Of a stretch of 64,000 nt of DNA, positions 1-8,864 are shown piece after piece. Positions within the stretch are counted from its first letter, which is position 1. Each line of letters starts with the position of its first letter. The notes under the pieces are model-generated. The model was given only the letters and a program-made list of their open reading frames with translations, made no database searches and had not been told where the DNA came from. The translations under genes and the position numbers were made by a program. Source of the DNA: Hymenobacter jejuensis (lineage in GTDB: Bacteria > Bacteroidota > Bacteroidia > Cytophagales > Hymenobacteraceae); the NCBI RefSeq assembly GCF_006337165.1, contig NZ_CP040896.1, positions 1 through 64,000 on the forward strand, read 5' to 3'.

Positions 1-2617
1 TATAGCTTTCAAAATCGTCGGCAGTATAGAAGCCGTCGGTGATGTAGCCGTACATCTGGCCTACCGGCGAACCTACGCGGGCCACGTAGTCGGCACCCGA
101 CAGGGCGCTACCGGCCCAACCCGACTGAATGCTCTGAATTTCCTGCAAGCCGCTGCCTAGCGACTCGATGCGCCCGCGGTTGAGCGAAGCGTTGGCCGTA
201 GCCGACCAGTTGAAATCCTTGGTCTGCATGACCGTACCGCTCAGCTGCAATTCAATACCGCGGTTCGAAGTCGATCCAACGTTCTGATACTGAGACGTAT
301 ATCCCGAGAAGCCCGGAATCGGCACTTGCACCAGCAGGTCGCTGGTGGTGTTGTAGTAGGCATCCGCCGTAAACTGCACGCGGTTGTTAAACAGCCCCAA
401 ATCCACGCCCACGTTGCGGGTCGTCGTGATTTCCCATTTCAGATCGGGGTTGGCCAGGTTGGTAGCGGCCGTAGCGGGCGTGGTAATGTGGTTGAGCGCG
501 TACGACACGTTGCCCGCCTGGAAAAGTTGGTTGGTCAGGAAGTCGGGAATGCGGTTGTTGCCGGCCTGTCCGTAGCTCAAGCGCAGTTTCAGATCCGAAA
601 TGGCGGGCAACTGGAAGAACTCTTCCTTTGAAATGCGCCACGCGGTCGAGATGCCCGGGAAAACGCCCACCCGGTTGCCGGGCTTAAACTTCGAAGAACC
701 GTCGGCACGAGCCGAAAGAGTCACCAAATACTTGTCATCGTAGGAGTAATTGACACGACCGAAGCCCGAAAGCAGACGGTAATCAACCGGAATGCTGGTC
801 GAGGGCAACACCGGCTGCGCTACCGTACCCACTGGCAGCACGGCCTGGTTGATGTTGGCCAAAGCCCGTTCGGCCGTGATGTCGGCTGGCAGGAAGTTTA
901 CCTGCACAAACTGCTGAGTGGTGCGCTGCTGATAGATTTCTTCGCCCAACAACACGTTCAACGCATGCTTGCCCGTAGCTTTGAGCGTGTAATTCAGCAC
1001 GTTGGAGTTGTTGACCGTTGCGGTGTTGCCGTTGGTGATTGTCACAAAAGGCAGGTTTTGGTAGCCGCCGGCCGCCTGCCGGATCGTGGGCGAATACAAC
1101 CCGTTGAATGTACCTAAGTCGTTATAAGTAAGATCGAACCCACCCGTCGAAGTAAACACCAAGCTCGGCGTGATGTTGAACGCCGCCGTGCCACCCAGGT
1201 TGAAGGTGCGGCGCTTGTCGGCGCGGTACTCGTTGTTGATGGCCAGCACCGGGTTTACAAGGCTCGAATTGGTAAAGAAATCCGGGTCGAAGTTGGCCGT
1301 TGGGTCGGCGCCAGCTGCTCCGTTGAGCGAAGGCAGCACGAAAGGCAGGTACTGCACGGCGTTGCGCAGACGCGAGGTTACGCTGGAACCCGTATTCACC
1401 GTTTGACCGGTGCTGGAAGTGCCCAGCGCCGCGCCCGTGCCGGCGCCGTAGTTTACTTGGTCGTTGTAGCGCACGTTTACGCCCAAACGCAGCCGGTCGC
1501 TGGCCTTAGTGTCGAGGCGGAAGTTCACCAACTTACGCTTGTAGCTCGATCCAATCTGGATGCCGTCTTCTTTGTTGCTGGTCAGGCTCAGCGAATAGGT
1601 AGTAGCCTTCGAACCGCCGCTTACCGATACGTTGTGGGTTTGCTGGAAAGCATCGCGCCCAAACACATCGTCCTGCCAGTTGCGGAAGGGGGAGTTGCGA
1701 ATCCGGTTGAGCGTATCGCTGGCGAAGTTCGTCGAACCGAAAACACTCTTGAAAGTGCTCGTGCCACCCGACACGCTGGCCCCAGTACCCGTCAACTGCG
1801 CCCGCTCATATTCCCAGTTGAGATAGTCGGCTGGGCCCATTACATCCAGCTTTTTAGTGATCCGGCGAAAGCCGGCAAAGCCGTTGTAGGTAACCTGCGT
1901 ACGGCCTTCGCGGCCACTTTTAGTCGTGATAATTACTACACCGTTGGCACCGCGAGCACCGTAGATAGCCGTGGCCGAAGCATCCTTCAGCACGTCGACG
2001 GAGGCGATGTCCTGGGGTGCCAGCACCGACAGTGCGTTCTCAATCTGCACCCCGTCAACCACATAAAGCGGTGAGTTGTCCTGCGTGATGGAGCCGCCAC
2101 CGCGCACCCGAATCTGTACGTTGTTATTGCCGGGTGAACCCTCAGCGCTGGTTAGCTGCACGCCCGCCAAACGCCCAGTCAGGGCTTCGGCGGCGGAGTT
2201 TACCGGGATGTCTTTGATCTGCTGAGCGCTTACCGACGATACCGAGCCGGTTACGTCGCGACGGTTAACTTCTTGGTAGCCAATAACAACTACCTCATCC
2301 AGGGCTTTCGTATCCGGTGCCAGCTGCACATTGATCTCGCTACGATCGCCGACTACCACGTCTTTGGCCAAGAAGCCGACATAGCTAAAATGCAGGGTTA
2401 CGGCTTGGCCGGCCGGAACATTCAGGCTGAACTTACCCTCGCCGTCGGTGCTAGCGCCGTTGGTCGTGCCCTGCACCACCACCGTTACGCCGGGCAGGGT
2501 TTCGTTCTTTTCAGTTGAGGTGACCACCCCTTGGATGCGGCGCTGCTGTGTTTGCTGCGCCGACGCCGCTAGCGCAACGCTAAACAGCAGCCAAAGAAAC
2601 AGTAGGTGCTTTTTCAT
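1..2617 (-). CDS. susC: SusC/RagA-type TonB-dependent outer-membrane receptor, C-terminus off window
   Basis: Outer-membrane porin-like receptor that imports oligosaccharides with a partner SusD lipoprotein, driven by TonB. The frame stays open from an ATG at 2617 to the left edge (872 codons seen). The product has an Ala/Leu-rich signal peptide (about residues 1-22), a carboxypeptidase-regulatory-like domain (about 25-105), the family motif ALDEVVVIGY, a plug domain with VVDGV and YGARGANGVVI, and the start of the beta barrel. It is the last visible gene of the minus-strand pectin region, and its SusD partner is expected beyond the left edge. A dyad operator lies about 316 bp upstream. The family call is certain; pectin as substrate is inferred from the neighbours. 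Confidence 0.95.
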   Translation of the reverse strand, partial: MKKHLLFLWLLFSVALAASAQQTQQRRIQGVVTSTEKNETLPGVTVVVQGTTNGASTDGEGKFSLNVPAGQAVTLHFSYVGFLAKDVVVGDRSEINVQLAPDTKALDEVVVIGYQEVNRRDVTGSVSSVSAQQIKDIPVNSAAEALTGRLAGVQLTSAEGSPGNNNVQIRVRGGGSITQDNSPLYVVDGVQIENALSVLAPQDIASVDVLKDASATAIYGARGANGVVIITTKSGREGRTQVTYNGFAGFRRITKKLDVMGPADYLNWEYERAQLTGTGASVSGGTSTFKSVFGSTNFASDTLNRIRNSPFRNWQDDVFGRDAFQQTHNVSVSGGSKATTYSLSLTSNKEDGIQIGSSYKRKLVNFRLDTKASDRLRLGVNVRYNDQVNYGAGTGAALGTSSTGQTVNTGSSVTSRLRNAVQYLPFVLPSLNGAAGADPTANFDPDFFTNSSLVNPVLAINNEYRADKRRTFNLGGTAAFNITPSLVFTSTGGFDLTYNDLGTFNGLYSPTIRQAAGGYQNLPFVTITNGNTATVNNSNVLNYTLKATGKHALNVLLGEEIYQQRTTQQFVQVNFLPADITAERALANINQAVLPVGTVAQPVLPSTSIPVDYRLLSGFGRVNYSYDDKYLVTLSARADGSSKFKPGNRVGVFPGISTAWRISKEEFFQLPAISDLKLRLSYGQAGNNRIPDFLTNQLFQAGNVSYALNHITTPATAATNLANPDLKWEITTTRNVGVDLGLFNNRVQFTADAYYNTTSDLLVQVPIPGFSGYTSQYQNVGSTSNRGIELQLSGTVMQTKDFNWSATANASLNRGRIESLGSGLQEIQSIQSGWAGSALSGADYVARVGSPVGQMYGYITDGFYTADDFESY

Positions 2618-2678
2618 TCGTACAAATTGTGAGTGGGGATCTTATGGGTTGGAAATTGGTATTCTAGAAAGCCTTATG

Positions 2679-2703
2679 TAAATAATTGACAATCAATGAT
2701 ATA
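2679..2703. repeat. 25-nt near-palindromic spacer element
   Basis: Member of the repeated element with TTGA-CAATCAA core; lies in the leader of the first susC rather than at a stop codon. Confidence 0.45.
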
Positions 2704-2932
2704 TAAACTTAAACCTTTGCTCTGAAACCACTGCATACCTTTGCGTACCCCACTGGTTGGGCACTGCAACAGGCCGCAGTTTTGGCTAGAATAAGTATCC
2801 TTCTACTGAAATATCATTTAGTAAACTATTCGAAGAATGGCCATAGGCTTTTGTACTATGGGCCTGAGCCTTCTCTTCATTAAGTTTAGGGTAGTTCGCA
2901 TGAAAAGGGAACATCCCCCTGGTTTTTATTTA

Positions 2933-2958
2933 TGCAATCGTTGCCGGCAACGTTGCCA
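2933..2958. promoter_or_regulatory. Dyad operator upstream of first susC (copy 1 of 3)
   Basis: Reads TGCAATCGTT followed by GCCGGCAACGTTGCCA. It contains the perfect palindrome CGTTGCCGGCAACG and, overlapping it, GGCAACGTTGCC centred on CG. The same sequence recurs at 8644 and 19633, each time upstream of a pectin-region transcription unit. A central-CG dyad is typical of LacI-family operators; that assignment is inference, and no regulator gene is visible in the window. Confidence 0.65.
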
Positions 2959-3197
2959 CGGGTCAAGCAAACACGGTTTAGTGTAATTCCGGTACGGTAT
3001 TTTTAAACAAACACCTTTCTGCACCCTCCTGCTACTACCGTCATTTTACAGTCGCTAAGTGCAAATCAAATTGTATTTTATTAATACAAAGCTATGCCTT
3101 GACTCTTGAGCGAGCCCGCAGTAGCTGATGTTTTCTTCACTGCTGCGTAGAGCTTATAACGTTAGACCGATCACAGAAGAATGCTTGAATTTATTTA

Positions 3198-3222
3198 CAA
3201 ATCATTGAATATCAATAACTTA
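3198..3222. repeat. 25-nt near-palindromic element at GH43 stop
   Basis: Ungapped match to the recurring element (core TTGAATATCAA). It begins 2 bp beyond the GH43 stop codon. Confidence 0.5.
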
Positions 3223-3224
3223 TA

Positions 3225-4868
3225 TTATTCAATTCGAAACCAATCAATGTCGGCATTGCCCGAGTCGTTGAACTTGGTGCTGCGGGTACAGAACAGCCCA
3301 ATCTTCGCTCCTATCCATCGGCCTTCACGCGCCTGAAAATCAGCGCCAATGGGTTGAAAGCTTTGTCCGTCAAAACTATAGCTGAACTGGCATTTGGCGC
3401 CGGGCTTCACCGCTACGCGCAGATAGAGCGGCTGCTCGGCCTGCGGTACGGCAATGGGGGCGGTAGTGATTTCCGGCGCTTGCTTATCTGCATTCTGGCA
3501 GACGGTTTGGCTTAGTTCAAGCTTGCCGCCTTGGTTGGTCACGGCCACATACGCGTAGTCCATACCCATCATAATCAGGCCGACTTTTTCGCCCTCAACG
3601 CGCGGCGTAAAAGTAAGCTTGGTGGTGGCCGTAAATACCTCAGCAGGAAGCTTTTGCAGCAATAGATTAGGTACTTGCCAGAAGTTTTTGAAGCCTTCAG
3701 GCAACATCACCGAGTAGAGGCGCAGAAAACCTTGTGGCCCATTGAGATACGCCCAGTAATCCTGCGGATTGGCGTGCCATTGCCATTGCAGCCCCAACGT
3801 GTTGCTGCTGAATTCGTCGGAGGTGGCTGGCGTGGCCAGCGGCTGGGCGTGGCCTTTTGTGGCGGGTTTGTGGTGCGTGAGCACAGGTTGGCCTTTTCCG
3901 TCGCCATCGGGGTCTTCGCCAATCACAGGCCAGTCGTTTTTCCAGATCATGGGCTGCAAATGCACTACGCGGCCATAAGGGCCTTGATCTTGGAAGTGCA
4001 TAAACCAGTTTTCGCCGCTGGGCGTATCCACCCAGGCGCCTTGGTGCGGGCCGTTGGTGGGCGTTTTGCCTTGGTCCATCACGATGCGGTCTTCGTAGGG
4101 GCCAAACACGTTTTTGGAGCGCATCACTACCTGCCAACCGGTCGGCACGCCGCCGCCCGGTGCGAAGATGTAGTAGTAGCCGTTGCGTTTGTAAAACTTT
4201 GGTCCTTCGATCGTTGGGTGTTTACCGTGGCCATCGAATACCAGCGCGTCGTCTCCGATAAGGCGCAGACCGTCGGGGCTCATGGGGCTCACGGCAATAA
4301 TGCTTTTGATGCCCGCGCGAGAACCGGCAAAACCATGTACGAGGTACGCTTTGCCGTCCTCATCCCAAAGCGGACAGGGGTCGATCCAGCCTTTGGCTTC
4401 CTTTACCAACACGGGAGTTTCCCACGGTCCGGCTGGGTTTTTAGCGCGCGTCACGAATATTCCCAAGTCCGGATCGGGGTAATAGATGTAGAACTGACCT
4501 TTGTGGTACCGAATGGCCGGCGCCCACACGCCGTTGCCGTGTTGCACCTCATTGTAGCGCGCCAGAGGCAACTGCTTGGTAAACGCCGCTCCTATTATCG
4601 ACCAGTTGACCAAGTCTTTAGAGTGCAGAAGCTGCAAGCCCGGCACGGCATTGAAGCTGGAAGAAATTAGGTAATAATCGGAGCCAACGCGCACTACATC
4701 CGGGTCGGAGTAGTCGGCGTAAAGCACTGGGTTTTTGTAGGTTCCGTTGCCCAGATCCGGCACCCAAACTTTTGATAACGACGCACTTGGCGTTTGCGCC
4801 GATGACAGTTCCGGCGCTAGAAAAGCAGCAAAGAAAGCGAGTATATAAAGTCGGTAGGGCTGAATCAT
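3225..4868 (-). CDS. Secreted glycoside hydrolase family 43 enzyme
   Basis: Likely arabinofuranosidase/xylosidase/galactanase that trims pectin side chains. The 547-residue product has a signal peptide (about 1-24), then a five-bladed propeller with the GH43 signature YSDPDVVRVG (general base D55), a second Asp in GWIDPCPLWDEDGKAYLVHG and the general-acid Glu in TIEGPKFYK. The C-terminal roughly 190 residues look like the beta-sandwich found after many GH43 propellers. The ATG at 4868 is preferred over an upstream in-frame TTG at 4892 because the signal peptide follows it directly. It is the last gene of the CE12-CE12-CE8-CE8-GH43 run, 61 bp after CE8. Exact substrate specificity cannot be read from sequence. 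Confidence 0.9.
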   Translation of the reverse strand: MIQPYRLYILAFFAAFLAPELSSAQTPSASLSKVWVPDLGNGTYKNPVLYADYSDPDVVRVGSDYYLISSSFNAVPGLQLLHSKDLVNWSIIGAAFTKQLPLARYNEVQHGNGVWAPAIRYHKGQFYIYYPDPDLGIFVTRAKNPAGPWETPVLVKEAKGWIDPCPLWDEDGKAYLVHGFAGSRAGIKSIIAVSPMSPDGLRLIGDDALVFDGHGKHPTIEGPKFYKRNGYYYIFAPGGGVPTGWQVVMRSKNVFGPYEDRIVMDQGKTPTNGPHQGAWVDTPSGENWFMHFQDQGPYGRVVHLQPMIWKNDWPVIGEDPDGDGKGQPVLTHHKPATKGHAQPLATPATSDEFSSNTLGLQWQWHANPQDYWAYLNGPQGFLRLYSVMLPEGFKNFWQVPNLLLQKLPAEVFTATTKLTFTPRVEGEKVGLIMMGMDYAYVAVTNQGGKLELSQTVCQNADKQAPEITTAPIAVPQAEQPLYLRVAVKPGAKCQFSYSFDGQSFQPIGADFQAREGRWIGAKIGLFCTRSTKFNDSGNADIDWFRIE

Positions 4869-4911
4869 GAGCGAAAGGTCAAGCAAGAGCAATCCATAAG
4901 AATAAAATACG

Positions 4912-4936
4912 CAACTTATTGACTATTAATTACTTA
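4912..4936. repeat. 25-nt near-palindromic element overlapping CE8 stop
   Basis: The stop codon of the preceding CE8 gene (TAA, 4930-4932) lies inside the element. In the gene's sense it reads AAGTAATTAATAGTCAATAAG, close to the copy at the ffh stop. Confidence 0.5.
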
Positions 4937-5928
4937 CTTTCTTCCATCGGATTCCACGGGACTTGACCACCGAAGATATTTTTGAGTGTGTACTGCTTGG
5001 CTTCCTTTTTTGTGAGTTGGTGCGACCATGCCACGCGGCTTTTGACATTACCTCCTGGCCCAAACGACTTGTACTCAGCGTAGTAGGCTGTCTTTTCATT
5101 CGCTGGGTTACGCCAGTTTTCCCAGCCCGCCGGCGTGATGTGGTTACCCATTTCGGTATTGATGTACACCACTTTCGCGTAGGGGCGCCAAGGCCGCCCG
5201 AGATATACCTTCTGGGCCAGGGTAGTGTCGGCGGTGAGCTTGCAGTTCAGGAATACGAAGCCAAACTTCTGTTGCGGCGTGGTTGAGGCAGCCGTAATGA
5301 AGGAGTTTTTCTTGCTGTGTACCGTGCAACGATCGAAAACAGCGGTGGATGCCCCAAAGATGAAATCGGTTGTGCCTTCGATGTAGCAGTCGCGGTAATA
5401 TTGTCGGCTGTTGTCGGTAGCCAGTAACAGCACATCTTGGTTGCCCACGATTCGGCAGTTGCGGAAAGAGCACCGATCGCCTTCCACATGCAAGGCGACG
5501 GCTTGCCCGGCCGTGTAACCCGCAGTGTTTTCAAACGTGATGTTTTCGGCAGCGAAATCATTGGCCTGCACCAGCACCGAATGCGACGAGAAGGTATCAA
5601 TGCCGTTGGCACCTGAGTGGTCGTCGTAGGTGATGACGGTGGTGTTCTTGTCCTCTCCCACCAACACAATATGCGTTTTGGGGCTCGGCACCACGAGTTT
5701 TTCGCGGTAAGTACCCTTTTTAACCTCAATGGTGATCGGAACCAGCGATTGATTGGGCACGGCGTTTACCGCTTCCTGTATGGTTTTGTAATCACCAGAG
5801 CCGTCTTGGGCCACGGTCAGGTGCGTGATCGGCGGGTTTGTTCGTGAAGACGCGGAAACTGCTTGGGCGTGGACGAGTGGCGCGGGCAGCAGCAGGCCGA
5901 AAGCTAATAGCAGAGGAAGTAGGCGCAT
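4930..5928 (-). CDS. Pectin methylesterase (CE8), copy A
   Basis: Removes methyl esters from homogalacturonan, giving methanol and free galacturonate residues. The 332-residue product has a signal peptide ending LVHAQA, the CE8 start DGSGDYKTIQEA, the GTYREKL motif, the two catalytic regions QAVALHVEGD and GNQDVLL, the catalytic Asp in YIEGTTDFIFG and the LGRPWRPYAKVVY signature. The ATG at 5928 starts 2 bp after the stop of the preceding CE8 gene, which points to translational coupling; a longer frame reaching 6015 would overlap that gene. It is a tandem paralogue of copy B. Export and the substrate follow from the family and context. Confidence 0.95.
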   Translation of the reverse strand: MRLLPLLLAFGLLLPAPLVHAQAVSASSRTNPPITHLTVAQDGSGDYKTIQEAVNAVPNQSLVPITIEVKKGTYREKLVVPSPKTHIVLVGEDKNTTVITYDDHSGANGIDTFSSHSVLVQANDFAAENITFENTAGYTAGQAVALHVEGDRCSFRNCRIVGNQDVLLLATDNSRQYYRDCYIEGTTDFIFGASTAVFDRCTVHSKKNSFITAASTTPQQKFGFVFLNCKLTADTTLAQKVYLGRPWRPYAKVVYINTEMGNHITPAGWENWRNPANEKTAYYAEYKSFGPGGNVKSRVAWSHQLTKKEAKQYTLKNIFGGQVPWNPMEESK

Positions 5929-5930
5929 GG

Positions 5931-6884
5931 CTAGTCTAGCGTAGGATTCCAGTTGCGCAGAACCTTGTCGCGGCTGTACTGCTCGGCTTCGGCAGCCGTG
6001 AGCTGATGCGACCACGGTACGCGCTGTTTGGGAGCGGCACCTTTGCCTTTGCTTTGATACTCAGCATAATAGGCCGTCTTTTTGTTGCTTTCGCTGCCCC
6101 AGGGGTCCCAGCCTTCGGGCTTGATCAGGTCGCCGAGCTCGCAGTTGAGGTACACCGTTTTGGCGTAAGGCCGCCACGGTCGGCCGAGGTAATAGCTGGC
6201 GGCGGGCGTTTCGCCGGTGATTTTGCAATTCTTGAATACGTAGCCGTACCGCACGCTGTCGGGCGTGGAAGCGGCCGTCACGAAGGAGCCGCCTTTCTTG
6301 CAGAAAATGGTGCAGTCCTCAAAAAACGCCGTCGATGAGCCGAAAATAAAATCGGTTGTGCCCTCGATGTAGCAGTTTTTATAGTACTGGCGACTGCCGT
6401 AGCCGAAAGTATACAGCGTATCCTGAAAGCCCAGGAAGCGGCAGTTTTTAAACCGGGCCTTGTCGCCGGCCACCCACACGGCCACCGCTTGCCCCACCGG
6501 CCCCGAACTGTTCTGGAAGGTGATGTTTTCGGCCGAAAAATCGCCGCCGTAGATGTAAATACTCGACGAGCCCGACGTGCCCTTGTCTTCACCGAAGATG
6601 TTTTTCTTCTGGTTGTAGTCGTCGTACGTCAGCACGGTTTGGTTCAGGTCTTCGCCGATGATTTTGACGAAATTCTTCGATCCGGCCAGGATGAGCTTTT
6701 CCTTGTAAGTGCCTTTTTTGATGAAGATAGTCGTGACTTTCTTCCGAAAATCGGGCACCGCGTTGAAGGCTTCCTGCACGGTGCGAAACTGCCCGCTGCC
6801 GTCCTGCGCCACAACGAAATCATAACCGAAGGCGCGGCCAAGCAGCAGCCAACTCAGGCAGAAGAGTGCTAGTGTTTTTTTCAT
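5931..6884 (-). CDS. Pectin methylesterase (CE8), copy B
   Basis: Secreted CE8 carbohydrate esterase acting on methyl-esterified pectin. The 317-residue product has signal peptide MKKTLALFCLSWLLLGRAFG, then DGSGQFRTVQEA, GTYKEKL, GQAVAVWVAGDKARFKNC, GFQDTLY, the catalytic YIEGTTDFIFGSSTAFF and YLGRPWRPYAKTVYL, so all catalytic elements are present. Its ATG overlaps the TGA of the upstream SGNH esterase (ATGA, 6881-6884), and its own stop lies 2 bp before copy A: a tightly packed, probably coupled run. The two copies differ enough through the N-terminal half to be an older duplication, perhaps with different preferences for esterification pattern (inference). Confidence 0.95.
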   Translation of the reverse strand: MKKTLALFCLSWLLLGRAFGYDFVVAQDGSGQFRTVQEAFNAVPDFRKKVTTIFIKKGTYKEKLILAGSKNFVKIIGEDLNQTVLTYDDYNQKKNIFGEDKGTSGSSSIYIYGGDFSAENITFQNSSGPVGQAVAVWVAGDKARFKNCRFLGFQDTLYTFGYGSRQYYKNCYIEGTTDFIFGSSTAFFEDCTIFCKKGGSFVTAASTPDSVRYGYVFKNCKITGETPAASYYLGRPWRPYAKTVYLNCELGDLIKPEGWDPWGSESNKKTAYYAEYQSKGKGAAPKQRVPWSHQLTAAEAEQYSRDKVLRNWNPTLD

Positions 6885-7693
6885 GGGGTAGTTGGTTGCG
6901 CGTCCTTGCCAGCGGGCGGTGGCACCGCATTTTTGGGTAGGGGCTTGGCAATGCGCTCAGCCAAAGGCAAGCGTTGCGCTTTTATTTCATTTACAGCAAG
7001 TTGCGCCATTTTGCGAGCGCCCAGCTCGGTAAAATGCGTGTTGTCGTTCCGGCCCAGCGGATAGTTAGGATGATCGCCGGGCGCAAGCTGCATATACAGC
7101 AGCTTGGAGTTTTCGACGCCAAATTGCTGCACCAGTTCGCGGCTCATTTTGTCGAGGTCGATCAGCGGCACCTTATACTGCCGGGCAACCTCCACAGTCA
7201 CGGCCGAATAGGCAACGTGGGTTTCCATAATGTGCCCGTCCTTGTCAAATTTGCGGCGCGTAATTGGCGTGAGCAATACCGGATTGGCCTTTCTGCGCTG
7301 CGTTTCGGTCACGAATTTGATCAGGTTTTTGCGGTAGTCGGCCGGCGGCGTGTAGCGGTCGGGGTAGTTTTCGGCTTCGTCGTTGTGGCCAAATTGGATG
7401 AACACGTAATCCCCTTCCTGCAAAGCATCCACAACGGGTTGCCAGCGGTTTTCGGCCAGAAAGGTGCGGGTGCTCCGCCCGTTCTGGGCGCGGTTGTCGA
7501 TTACTACTGTCGAGTCGAAAAAGGTGCCCAACGGCATGCCCCAACCCGTTTCCGGGAAAGTTTGCTTGATCTTGTTGGCCATCGTCGAGTCGCCAATCAG
7601 ATAAAGCCTGATCTTCTTGGGCGGCGCCTGAACAAAGGCCAGCAAGAGTAGCAAGGCAACTGGCCAAGCATTCTTCAAGATTCTGATCAGCAT
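6881..7693 (-). CDS. SGNH esterase, rhamnogalacturonan acetylesterase-like (CE12), copy A
   Basis: Predicted to remove acetyl groups from rhamnogalacturonan. The 270-residue product has an N-terminal hydrophobic export segment, then block I LIGDSTMANK (Ser nucleophile), NGRSTRTF, block III VFIQFGHNDEAE (Asn) and block V DNTHFTELGARKMA (Asp and His); the catalytic set is complete. The ATG at 7693 directly precedes the signal segment; an in-frame TTG at 7711 is a weaker choice. Its stop overlaps the next CE8 start by 4 bp. It is a close paralogue of the gene at 7762-8544. CE12 is favoured over other SGNH esterases because of the pectin context. Confidence 0.9.
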   Translation of the reverse strand: MLIRILKNAWPVALLLLLAFVQAPPKKIRLYLIGDSTMANKIKQTFPETGWGMPLGTFFDSTVVIDNRAQNGRSTRTFLAENRWQPVVDALQEGDYVFIQFGHNDEAENYPDRYTPPADYRKNLIKFVTETQRRKANPVLLTPITRRKFDKDGHIMETHVAYSAVTVEVARQYKVPLIDLDKMSRELVQQFGVENSKLLYMQLAPGDHPNYPLGRNDNTHFTELGARKMAQLAVNEIKAQRLPLAERIAKPLPKNAVPPPAGKDAQPTTP

Positions 7694-7723
7694 AAGGAGA
7701 AAGTCATGCAACTACTTTATGGG

Positions 7724-7748
7724 CAAGTATTTGACAATCAAACATTTA
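7724..7748. repeat. 25-nt near-palindromic element between the CE12 genes
   Basis: Ungapped match (core TTGACAATCAA), ending 13 bp beyond the stop of the upstream CE12 gene. Confidence 0.5.
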
Positions 7749-7761
7749 TAAACAATACGCT

Positions 7762-8544
7762 TTAGCGCGCCTGCGGGTCAACGGTGGTTTTCACTTCGCG
7801 TCGCACGATGCGATCGGCCAATTCCAGCTTCAGGTTCCGAATATCGGCCAGCACCAGCTCGGCCATTTTGCGGGCGCCTAGCTCGCTGAAATGCGTATTG
7901 TCTTCACGCCCGTCGGGGTAGTTGGGGTGCTCGCCCGGCGCCAGATGGTTGAACAGCAGCTTGGAATTTTCGACACCAAATTGCTGGAGCATCTCCTGGC
8001 TTTCCTTGTCCAGATCAATCAGCGGCACATTGTTGGCCTGCGCGACGGTACGCACAAGGCCCGCGTACGCGGCATGCGTTTCTTCAATTTTGCCGGCCGC
8101 GTCGAATTTGCGGCGCGCTACGGGCGTAATCAGGATAGGCGTAGCTTTTTTGCTGCGGGTTTCCGTGATAAAGCGCACCAAATTGGCTTTGAAATCGGCC
8201 TCAGGCGTGTATGTGGCTTTAGTCGGCACCTCGTCGTTGTGGCCAAACTGAATCAGCACGTAGTCGCCGGGTTTCAGGTCATAAGCAACTGGCTGCCAAC
8301 GGTTTTCGGCGATGAAGCTTTTGGTACTGCGGCCATTCTGGGCGCGGTTATCAACGGTCACGGTCTCGTCGAAAAACACGGCGAACGGCATCCCCCACCC
8401 TGTTTCGGGAAAGGCTTTCACTTCTTTATTCGCCATCGTAGAATCGCCAATCAGGTACACCTTGATTTTGGCCGGAGGCGAGGCCGTAAAACCCATCAGC
8501 ATCAGCCCCAAAAGCCACACGGCAGGCAACAAGCGGTTAGTCAT
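7762..8544 (-). CDS. SGNH esterase, rhamnogalacturonan acetylesterase-like (CE12), copy B
   Basis: First gene of the CE12-CE12-CE8-CE8-GH43 run. The 260-residue product has signal peptide MTNRLLPAVWLLGLMLMGFT, GDS block LIGDSTMANKE, NGRSTKSF, VLIQFGHNDEV and DNTHFSELGARKMAE, so all four SGNH blocks are intact. The frame is open further up to 8670, but the ATG at 8544 is chosen because it starts the signal peptide and because the longer frame would translate through the operator at 8644-8669, which sits about 100 bp upstream. Strongly similar to copy A along its whole length, so a tandem duplication. Deacetylation of rhamnogalacturonan is inferred from family and context. Confidence 0.9.
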   Translation of the reverse strand: MTNRLLPAVWLLGLMLMGFTASPPAKIKVYLIGDSTMANKEVKAFPETGWGMPFAVFFDETVTVDNRAQNGRSTKSFIAENRWQPVAYDLKPGDYVLIQFGHNDEVPTKATYTPEADFKANLVRFITETRSKKATPILITPVARRKFDAAGKIEETHAAYAGLVRTVAQANNVPLIDLDKESQEMLQQFGVENSKLLFNHLAPGEHPNYPDGREDNTHFSELGARKMAELVLADIRNLKLELADRIVRREVKTTVDPQAR

Positions 8545-8643
8545 AAGCAGAGAAGCAGAGAAGCAGAAATGCACCAAGTTGTCCGAATTGGGCAAGTACG
8601 CCGAATTTGAGAAGCAGAAGGCGCCCAACGGCAAGATTATTTG

Positions 8644-8669
8644 TGCAATCGTTGCCGGGAACGTTGACA
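8644..8669. promoter_or_regulatory. Dyad operator upstream of the esterase run (copy 2 of 3)
   Basis: Reads TGCAATCGTT followed by GCCGGGAACGTTGACA. It matches the copies at 2933 and 19633 at nearly every position and lies about 100 bp before the ATG of the first esterase gene. Confidence 0.65.
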
Positions 8670-8786
8670 AACCATTCCCGAACGCATTACCGGTAGCGCA
8701 GATTTTGTGCCTTGACTCCAGCCCTATGGGTTACCGTTTGCCAAACACCCTCTGCTAAGTCCGCCTAAGGTGTTGGGTAGAAAAGC

Positions 8787-8824
8787 ATCGCGCCAGGCTC
8801 CGACTTAACGAAACCTGGCGCGAT
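8787..8824 (-). terminator. Terminator of the symporter gene
   Basis: Perfect 11-bp inverted repeat (ATCGCGCCAGG and its complement) around a 16-nt loop, about 40 bp beyond the symporter stop. On the minus strand a short, interrupted T run (GCTTTTC) follows, so this may be a weak intrinsic terminator. Confidence 0.7.
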
Positions 8825-8835
8825 TACACTACACA

Positions 8836-8860
8836 CAAGTAGTTGACATACAAATACTTG
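8836..8860. repeat. 25-nt near-palindromic element at symporter stop
   Basis: Ungapped match with CAAGTA at the left end and TACTTG at the right, 4 bp beyond the symporter stop codon and before its hairpin terminator. Confidence 0.5.
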
Positions 8861-8864
8861 CCTA

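Larger units (their letters stand above)
2618..3224. other. Gene-free spacer between GH43 and the first susC
   Basis: AT-rich spacer of about 600 bp with no credible ORF. It holds one copy of the 25-nt near-palindrome just beyond the GH43 stop (3198-3222), another at 2679-2703, and the dyad operator at 2933-2958. On the plus strand TACCTTTG at 2736-2743 resembles a Bacteroidota -7 box, with TTG at 2717-2719, but the 16-nt spacing is short and it would drive transcription antisense to GH43, so it is not called a promoter. Confidence 0.6.

Noticed and set aside
3675..4670. Plus-strand frame of 331 codons opposite GH43
   Set aside because: Antisense shadow of a gene with clear GH43 motifs; GC-rich DNA leaves long frames opposite genes.
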